From: Clostridia bacterium
Lineage (GTDB): Bacteria; Bacillota; Clostridia; Christensenellales; CAG-917
NCBI GenBank assembly: GCA_017507205.1
Contig: JAFWBH010000126.1
Span: 1 to 14,669 of the forward strand
Direction of reading: 5' to 3'
Length of the DNA stretch: 14,669 bases
Each line of letters opens with the position of its first letter. Position 1 is the stretch's first letter. Both the position numbers and the translations under genes were made by a program. Shown here one piece after another: positions 1-4,780 of the stretch. Under the pieces are notes generated by a model. That model saw nothing but the letters and a program-made list of their open reading frames with translations. It searched no databases and was not told the DNA's origin.

Positions 1-1082
1 GCCGATGTAAGTTCTTTAACAGTCCTCTTCAGCTCTCCATCAAGGACGAGCACTCTATCTCCTGCATTTGACAGTCTTTCGTATTCTTCAACGGCCTTGT
101 CGTAGAAGTCAACAAGAGCATTATAGCTGCCACCATACTTTCTTTGGAGCATTCGAACAAGCTCAAGTCTTTCTTCAATTTGGTCTGCACCATGACGATC
201 AAAATCTAATTCATCGAGGATTGACTTGACAGTGTCAGCAATGTCTACGACTTCTACTCGGGCATCTTCAAGGCGTTCATTCAAACCTTCAATGCGATTG
301 TCATATTGTGAAATCATATTGAGAGTTGAAACAGCTGTTTTGAGTGCTGGGCTGACAGCTGTGTTGTCGTATCCATCCAGAATGTTTTTGGCATTATTTA
401 GGGCTTCAAGAATGCGTTCCATATTACGAATACGCTTGCGCTTTTCGAGAAGATCATCTTCTTCGCCCTCTTTTACGTCAGCCTTTTCAATTTCATTGAT
501 TTGATATGATAGGATATCAAGACGTCTTACACGCTCATCCTCATCGCCATATGAGTTGTATTCGCGCTTCAGTGCAATATAACTTTTATATTTATTCTTG
601 ACTAAGTCAAGAAGCTCCGAGTGTTTTTCTCCACCAAGGCTGTCAAGCAGTGACATATGAGAATTTGGATTGAGCAACGATTGATGCTCGTGTTGACCAT
701 GAATGTCAACAAGCAAGGAAGTAAGACCCTTGAGCGTTGAAAGCGTCGTCACTCTACCATTTATTCTGCAAGAATTCTTGCCCTCTGCTGTCATTTTGCG
801 ATTGAGTATTAAGATTTCCTCTGCCTCAATGCCAATTTCGTCAAGATATTCCTCAATTGCTGGGGTAAGATAATCGCTGAAAACAGCTTCAACAGTCGCA
901 TAGTCTGTGCCATATCGAATGAGTGATCGATCAGCTCTTTCACCCAATACGAAAGATACGGCGTCAATTATGATAGACTTACCTGCGCCGGTTTCACCGC
1001 TTAAAATATTAAGACCATCTCCAAGCTCCACTTGAAGCTTTTCAATAAGTGCAATGTTTTCAACGGAAAGATTTGAGATCAT
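1..1082 (-). CDS. recN: DNA repair protein RecN, N-terminal part (cut by window edge)
   Basis: This is the N-terminal two thirds (about 360 residues) of RecN, an SMC-like ATPase that binds DNA ends and promotes double-strand break repair with RecA. The protein begins MISNLSVENIALIEKLQVEL, followed by a Walker A motif GETGAGKS near residues 32-39. The RecN-typical segment DIHGQHEHQSLLNP lies around residues 121-134 and is followed by charged, heptad-like coiled-coil sequence. The second half of the coiled coil, ABC signature and Walker B lie beyond the left edge. The ATG (1082-1080) shares one base with the argR stop (TAATG), so the two are translationally coupled. The argR-recN pair is a standard Bacillota arrangement. 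No frameshift is visible in the part present. Confidence 0.95.
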   Translation of the reverse strand, partial: MISNLSVENIALIEKLQVELGDGLNILSGETGAGKSIIIDAVSFVLGERADRSLIRYGTDYATVEAVFSDYLTPAIEEYLDEIGIEAEEILILNRKMTAEGKNSCRINGRVTTLSTLKGLTSLLVDIHGQHEHQSLLNPNSHMSLLDSLGGEKHSELLDLVKNKYKSYIALKREYNSYGDEDERVRRLDILSYQINEIEKADVKEGEEDDLLEKRKRIRNMERILEALNNAKNILDGYDNTAVSPALKTAVSTLNMISQYDNRIEGLNERLEDARVEVVDIADTVKSILDELDFDRHGADQIEERLELVRMLQRKYGGSYNALVDFYDKAVEEYERLSNAGDRVLVLDGELKRTVKELTS

Positions 1083-1537
1083 TATTTCAGAATATTTTCG
1101 AGATTTTCGATTACCTTTGAAACGTTATTTATGGTGTCAATTGCAACAAAAATAGTATTGTCGCCTGCGATTACACCAAGAATTTCATCATATTCTAAAC
1201 GGTCTATAAATTCTGCTGCAGCACTGGCACTGCCTTGCTCAGTCTTGATGATAATCAAGTTTTCTGCAGAACGAATTGACAAAACGGTATTACGAAAGAT
1301 CTTCATAAATTTGTCTGCAGATGATGGCTCTTTTGGCTGTTGTGCCACATATTTATAGTGTCTGCCGTCATCTGTAAAGGTTTTGATGATGTTCATATCC
1401 TTGATGTCACGGCTGACTGTTGCTTGCGTCACTGAATATCCGTCAGCACGCAGGCGTGCAACAAGCTCTTCTTGTGTGTCAATGTCATGCTTTGTTATAA
1501 TCTCGAGTATTTTAAGTTGTCTGGTTGCTCTTGCCAT
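1082..1537 (-). CDS. argR: Arginine repressor ArgR/AhrC
   Basis: Transcriptional regulator of arginine metabolism, 151 aa, the usual family length. The N-terminal winged helix-turn-helix covers residues 1-65, with the recognition segment SVTQATVSRDIKDM at 35-48. The C-terminal oligomerisation and arginine-binding domain ends in GVIAGDNTIFVAI (121-133). The second acidic residue of the common GDD arginine-binding pair is Asn here (GDN), a substitution I regard as tolerated in the family. The ATG is preceded by AAAGGTG at good spacing. It lies 17 nt downstream of nadK and overlaps recN by one base, giving a nadK-argR-recN operon. In the family, arginine-bound hexamers repress biosynthesis and activate catabolism. 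No arginine pathway gene or convincing ARG box is in the window. Confidence 0.95.
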   Translation of the reverse strand: MARATRQLKILEIITKHDIDTQEELVARLRADGYSVTQATVSRDIKDMNIIKTFTDDGRHYKYVAQQPKEPSSADKFMKIFRNTVLSIRSAENLIIIKTEQGSASAAAEFIDRLEYDEILGVIAGDNTIFVAIDTINNVSKVIENLENILK

Positions 1538-1554
1538 TTTTCACCTTTATGGAA

Positions 1555-2331
1555 CTAGTCTGTGACGCTCCATCTGTTCATTTTTTCTAATAGTTTGTTA
1601 TAAAAGTTGCTGGTATCGCACACAAAAGTTGCCTTTCTTTGCGATTTGGATATATGTATAATAGATGCGTTTTGCAGGTCGATTTGTTCTCTGCCGTCTG
1701 CGATCAAGACGGAATGCTCTCCTTCAAGGGACACTTCAATGTTGCTATCGCTTGAAACTATCAACGGTCTTGAATGCAAGGAATGTGCGCATATAGGATT
1801 GATGATGATTGCGTCAACATTTGGTGAAAGGATTGGACCCCCTGCAGACAAAGAGTAGGCCGTGGAACCTGCTGGTGTTGCAATTATCAAGCCATCTGCG
1901 TGATATTTGTCAACAAACTGATCGTTTACTTTCAACGAAAGAGATATTGGTTTAGAGGATGTTGTTCTGACGACAATATCATTGAGTGCAACATGACTTT
2001 CGCTGTTTATTGAAGCTTGAAGAAGTGATTTATAAACATAATTTTGGCTTTCAATTGCACGGGTCAATTCTTCAAGACTAACATCGGCCTCAAATTGAGT
2101 GAGAAAGCCTACATTGCCAAGGTTTACACCCAAAATGGGACATTGGACAGAGATGCCTGCAATAAGCATTGTTCCATCTCCACCAAAGACTAGTAGACGT
2201 TCAAAATCGGCAACATCCGTAAGTGAATTAAGCTCTGAGACATCATACCCTAAGGATATGAGCCCGTTTATCAGTGCAACTTTTTTAGGATGCTCTTTAA
2301 GATTGGATTTTGAATACACGGCAATTTTCAT
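1555..2331 (-). CDS. nadK: NAD kinase
   Basis: ATP- or polyphosphate-dependent NAD kinase making NADP in the cytoplasm; 258 aa from the chosen start, typical of the short bacterial form. Visible motifs are FGGDGTML (49-56), GVNLGNVGFLT (68-78), ALND (115-118, where ALNE is more usual), the diagnostic DGLIIATPAGSTAYSLSAGG (146-165) and NPICAHSLHSRPL (178-190). I chose the ATG at 2331 (MKIAVYSKSN), where homology begins. In-frame ATGs at 2343 and 2340 are possible, but the first overlaps a candidate -10 box and none has a strong Shine-Dalgarno. It is first gene of the nadK-argR-recN operon. An NAD kinase gene between tlyA and argR is a common Bacillota layout. Confidence 0.95.
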   Translation of the reverse strand: MKIAVYSKSNLKEHPKKVALINGLISLGYDVSELNSLTDVADFERLLVFGGDGTMLIAGISVQCPILGVNLGNVGFLTQFEADVSLEELTRAIESQNYVYKSLLQASINSESHVALNDIVVRTTSSKPISLSLKVNDQFVDKYHADGLIIATPAGSTAYSLSAGGPILSPNVDAIIINPICAHSLHSRPLIVSSDSNIEVSLEGEHSVLIADGREQIDLQNASIIHISKSQRKATFVCDTSNFYNKLLEKMNRWSVTD

Positions 2332-2341
2332 AACATCCATC

Positions 2342-2370
2342 ATTATACATTATTATTCATTTTTATACAA
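2342..2370 (-). promoter_or_regulatory. Candidate sigma-A promoter for nadK-argR-recN
   Basis: On the minus strand a perfect -10 TATAAT (2347-2342) is preceded by 17 nt and a weak -35 TTGTAT (2370-2365). The predicted start is near 2336, only about 5 nt before the nadK ATG at 2331, so the transcript would be almost leaderless. An alternative -10 TATAAA at 2366-2361 would leave a longer leader but has no well-spaced -35. A promoter here is expected because the upstream tlyA unit ends at the terminator at 2644-2670. Confidence 0.5.
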
Positions 2371-2462
2371 GCTATTTTTTTGACAATTGGAAGTTTTTTA
2401 CATAGTAAAACTATCGCATTACTTATAAGGCAGACTTGTATTTGTATAAAATATTCTTTTTC

Positions 2463-2491
2463 TTGACAAATTGTCCTTTGGAAACTATAAT
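2463..2491 (+). promoter_or_regulatory. Consensus sigma-A promoter for the 37-aa membrane peptide
   Basis: The -35 TTGACA (2463-2468) and -10 TATAAT (2486-2491) match consensus at all 12 positions with the optimal 17-nt spacer. Transcription should start about 7 nt after the -10, at 2497-2499, which is the ATG of the small ORF. The palindrome GACAAATTGTC (2465-2475) overlaps the -35 and could be an operator; that last point is inference. Confidence 0.85.
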
Positions 2492-2497
2492 ATAAGC

Positions 2498-2611
2498 ATG
2501 ATAAACTTACTTTGTATCGACACATTAACAGTCAGCATCATCGGAGCACTCGCAGGTCTTGCACTTGCAGTGGTATTACTGGTCTTTTGTATTATTAAAA
2601 AGAAGGACTAA
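2498..2611 (+). CDS. Small single-span membrane protein, 37 aa, possibly leaderless
   Basis: An unrecognised short ORF of 37 codons beginning MINLLCIDTLTVS. It has a polar N-terminus with one Asp, one continuous hydrophobic span (about residues 12-33, rich in Leu, Val, Ile, Ala and Gly) and a KKKD C-terminus, predicting N-out/C-in insertion. It is the only gene in its own transcription unit, with a perfect consensus promoter directly upstream and a hairpin terminator 32 nt after the stop. There is no ribosome binding site, and the ATG coincides with the predicted +1, so it would be read from a leaderless mRNA. The shape resembles short hydrophobic peptides such as type I toxins or small membrane modulators, but nothing identifies a function. 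The unit could instead encode a small RNA. Confidence 0.6.
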   Translation: MINLLCIDTLTVSIIGALAGLALAVVLLVFCIIKKKD

Positions 2612-2643
2612 TTTTCTTCTATCGTAAGCCAATATTTAAAAAT

Positions 2644-2670
2644 AAAACAACCCATTAGGTTGTTTTTTTT
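2644..2670. terminator. Bidirectional intrinsic terminator
   Basis: A 9-bp stem AAAACAACC (2644-2652) / GGTTGTTTT (2658-2666) with a 5-nt loop. On the plus strand it runs into T to 2670 and terminates the small membrane peptide transcript. On the minus strand the same stem is followed by TTTTATTTTT, ending the OLE-oapA-tlyA transcript just after the tlyA stop. Confidence 0.85.
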
Positions 2671-2680
2671 GTTGTCATAA

Positions 2681-3388
2681 TTATTTTGATAAATAAAGCA
2701 AATATTCTATATTTTTATTTTCGTAAAATATCGGAGCCGTTGATAGCCCAATTAAATTAAATCCACAGGCTGTCGCATAACCTTTTACATATGATATTGC
2801 CTTTTGTCTATCCTTTTCGTTGAGAACTATACCCTTTTTACTCAGAGCAGATTTGTCCAGTTCAAATTGTGGCTTGATGAGCACTACTGCGCGCCCACCT
2901 ACCTTCAACAAATTGTATATTGATGGCAAAATGTATTTAAGCGAAATGAAGCTCACGTCACTGCATATAAAGTCTTTTTTGGCAAGGTCTGGCAGTTCAC
3001 GAGCATTACATTGCAAGAAAGTCACACGAGGATCATCTAATATTCGTGTAGGCAAATCACATTCAGCAACATCAACAGCCAGAACGCTTTTGACATTGTT
3101 TCGCAAAAGAACGTCAGTGAACCCACCATTGCTACAACCTATATCTGCAGTGTCCATATCCCTTAAATCGAGTGCAAAATCATCAATGGCTTTAAGCAAT
3201 TTATATGCTCCTTGTGAAGCATATCCCTCATCCTCAATAATCTCGACGGACATATTTTCTTTAACATCAAAAGATGGCTTAGATATCACTCTGCCATCTA
3301 CTTTGATTTTGCCTTTTAAGACAAGATTTTCAGCATAGGTCCTTGATGGAACAAGCTTGCATTCTACGAGATATTTGTCAACCCTCAA
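2681..3388 (-). CDS. tlyA: TlyA-family S4-domain rRNA 2'-O-methyltransferase
   Basis: An RNA methyltransferase of the TlyA/YqxC family, 235 aa. TlyA of other bacteria methylates 16S and/or 23S rRNA ribose, though activity varies among homologues. An S4 RNA-binding domain covers residues 1-60 (RVDKYLVECKL, KGKIKVDGRVISKPS). An SAM-dependent FtsJ-like domain follows, with motif I ADIGCSNGGFTDVLL (81-95), DVSFISL (144-150) and KPQFE (172-176). The K-D-K-E set is assignable as K63, D144, K172 and E228. The start is TTG at 3388: an in-frame stop lies upstream with no ATG or GTG between, and the conserved R-x-D begins at codon 2. It overlaps the end of oapA by 11 nt. Its usual neighbours (argR, recN) are close by. 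Confidence 0.92.
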   Translation of the reverse strand: MRVDKYLVECKLVPSRTYAENLVLKGKIKVDGRVISKPSFDVKENMSVEIIEDEGYASQGAYKLLKAIDDFALDLRDMDTADIGCSNGGFTDVLLRNNVKSVLAVDVAECDLPTRILDDPRVTFLQCNARELPDLAKKDFICSDVSFISLKYILPSIYNLLKVGGRAVVLIKPQFELDKSALSKKGIVLNEKDRQKAISYVKGYATACGFNLIGLSTAPIFYENKNIEYLLYLSK

Positions 3389-4088
3389 CGTCGTGCTTTT
3401 CCTTTGATTCCTCTATTTGTTCAAACTTCTTTTGCTTTTCCTTTTGTTTCTTTTTCTTGCGTCTTTCATCCGGATTGAATACAGCAATCAATCTTGCAAT
3501 AAACATAATAAACTCTTTCGAGTTTTTGATTGCTATGTTTTTGAGGAATGCCTTGCCACCGATAGTTAATGCAGACACAACGCCAGAAATTGAAATTGTG
3601 ACAAGTTTTTGCCATACATCTTCCATTCCAACGACAACTTTTAAAGTAATAGCAGCAGCACATGCACCAGATACAATGCCGAATATATCGCCAACAACGT
3701 CACTACACACGTTTGACACTTTCTCATTGTTTTTGACAAGCCATAATGCCGTTTTTGCACCATAGACCTTTCTTGATGCCATAGATACAAAAGGCGTCAT
3801 GTCACAAGAGGTTGATGCAACACCAATGCCGTCAAACAAGATACTGCAAAGTATCAAGAAGAAAAGAAGTAAGATTGTGACGATGATATGCTCTGCTGAT
3901 GCTGTCAGTTCACTAAGAAAACTGATGAATGCTGAAACAAAAAAAGAAACAACCGTAATCTTCACGCTCCAAAGGTTGCGCTTCTTTTTAGGTTGTTTTT
4001 TGTGCTTTTTTTCTGATTGATTAGAATGACGAATCTCTTCGTCTTTTTGAATTTCGATGCTACTGTTTGAGTCTTCCTGCTTTTCCAT
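3378..4088 (-). CDS. oapA: Probable OLE-associated membrane protein OapA
   Basis: A 236-aa membrane protein. It has a hydrophilic Lys-rich N-terminus (1-40, with KKHKKQPKKKR), four predicted membrane segments (about 42-63, 67-85, 126-150, 158-183) and a very basic C-terminal tail (208-223, mostly Lys/Arg/Gln). Between helices 2 and 3 lies a polar conserved-looking stretch, DGIGVA (86-91), MASRKVYGAKTA (103-114) and SDVVGDIFGIVSG (129-141), which matches what I recall of OapA. I chose the ATG at 4088 because GGAGAAAT precedes it; the frame stays open upstream only by running into the RNA gene. It starts 18 nt after the closing helix of the candidate OLE RNA, the known OLE-OapA arrangement. OapA binds OLE RNA at the membrane. 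Identification rests on context and topology; a generic polytopic protein is the alternative. Confidence 0.75.
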   Translation of the reverse strand: MEKQEDSNSSIEIQKDEEIRHSNQSEKKHKKQPKKKRNLWSVKITVVSFFVSAFISFLSELTASAEHIIVTILLLFFLILCSILFDGIGVASTSCDMTPFVSMASRKVYGAKTALWLVKNNEKVSNVCSDVVGDIFGIVSGACAAAITLKVVVGMEDVWQKLVTISISGVVSALTIGGKAFLKNIAIKNSKEFIMFIARLIAVFNPDERRKKKKQKEKQKKFEQIEESKEKHDVEG

Positions 4089-4106
4089 ATTTCTCCAAGT
4101 TTGTTG

Positions 4107-4698
4107 AAATGGTGGCAACAATCTGAGTAAACCTTGCGCCATAGGTTCGGTAGGTTTTCCCGAAGCAACAACTTGCCGTCGCCGATCAAGACGTTTCCGA
4201 TTACGTTGCAACCAGCGTGGTTTCCCATCGCTTCACCGAATCGCCACTAAGTGCACACTATAATCCCCGGACTGTCTACAAGAACAGTCTAGAAGTTTTC
4301 CTTGGCAACATTATTCCGACCTAATCCTTTTTTGCAATCAAGATTTCAAAAGGCAGTCGGCAAGGTTTGTCGGCCGACAAACGATAACCGTTCCTTTATC
4401 CCTGCGTGATCACTCAAGGCAGGCTACACTGTCCACAGCGCACGAGCCACCGCATGACAGGTTTAATCCCAGTCAGTAGACTACTCTACTAGAATATGTC
4501 CACCGATTTGGGTCTCCACGGAGATTGGGTCGCCCTTCGCATGCCATTGCGACACGCCCAAAAACCTTAACTCCCAGCAACAGCCCAAGTTTGGGCAACT
4601 AAAGCCATCACCAGAAACTTCATCGATATGCCCTTTGGCGATATTTTACCCCCGCCTTCGGACCGGATAATGCTGACTAGAATACTGCGCCACCATTC
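4107..4698 (-). ncRNA. ole: Candidate OLE RNA (Ornate Large Extremophilic RNA)
   Basis: About 590 nt without a credible gene, visibly richer in G and C than the flanks and dense in hairpins. The ends pair: AATGGTGGC (minus strand, 4697-4689) with GCCACCATT (4116-4108), a 9-bp closing helix that extends by three pairs past one bulge. Internal stems include an 18-nt palindrome (4365-4382), GACTGT/ACAGTC (4270-4289), TCGCA/TGCGA (4537-4552), GCCCAA/TTGGGC (4583-4596) and AGTAG/CTACT near 4477-4492. A sigma-A promoter sits directly upstream and a four-helix membrane gene directly downstream. OLE RNAs are about 600 nt, lie just upstream of oapA, and cluster with tlyA, argR and recN. In studied Bacillota the complex is membrane-bound and linked to alcohol, cold and Mg2+ stress. 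RNase P RNA, tmRNA and group II intron hallmarks were looked for and not found. I did not align it to the family model. Confidence 0.78.
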
Positions 4699-4704
4699 AT
4701 ATAT

Positions 4705-4732
4705 ATTATACACAACTATGAAAAATTGTCAA
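4705..4732 (-). promoter_or_regulatory. Sigma-A promoter of the OLE RNA-oapA-tlyA unit
   Basis: The -35 TTGACA (4732-4727) and -10 TATAAT (4710-4705), both perfect, are separated by 16 nt. The predicted start near 4698 is one or two bases before the 5' strand of the RNA's closing helix, as expected for a promoter that sets the RNA's 5' end. Confidence 0.85.
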
Positions 4733-4780
4733 ATGGCAATATTTGTTTTAATTAAAATTAAAATGTGCTCTTAAAAAAAG
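4733..4780 (-). other. Short recG-OLE spacer, no clear terminator
   Basis: The 48 nt between the recG stop and the OLE promoter hold only a weak A/T-only inverted repeat (TTTTAATT/AATTAAAA, loop TT). No GC-containing terminator is visible, so some recG transcripts may read into the OLE RNA. Confidence 0.4.

Noticed and set aside
2380..2408. Second plus-strand promoter, TTGACA with TAGTAA at 17 nt
   Set aside because: The -10 matches poorly and no gene or terminator fits directly downstream; the consensus promoter at 2463-2491 explains the unit better.
2444..2456. ARG-box-like sequence (TGTAT..ATTCT) near the small peptide promoter, tempting because argR is nearby
   Set aside because: Each half-site has a mismatch and the spacer is one base too long for the consensus; in A/T-rich DNA this is expected by chance.
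2343..2525. 60-codon minus-strand open frame covering the small peptide promoter
   Set aside because: It lies over promoter elements, has no ribosome binding site and shows low-complexity, Cys/Tyr-rich composition without recognisable motifs.
2820..3765. Long plus-strand open frames opposite tlyA and oapA
   Set aside because: They are antisense shadows of genes with clear motifs on the minus strand and have no promoters or ribosome binding sites of their own.
4089..4228. N-terminal extension of the OapA frame upstream to 4211, and another open frame at 3962-4228
   Set aside because: Both run into the structured RNA. The ATG at 4088 has a proper GGAG ribosome binding site and gives a sensible membrane protein, whereas the extension is Arg-rich shadow sequence.
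4107..4698. RNase P RNA, tmRNA or group II intron as the identity of the structured RNA
   Set aside because: I found none of the conserved RNase P blocks, no alanyl-tRNA-like end of tmRNA, and no intron domain V or reverse transcriptase; the neighbourhood fits OLE better.
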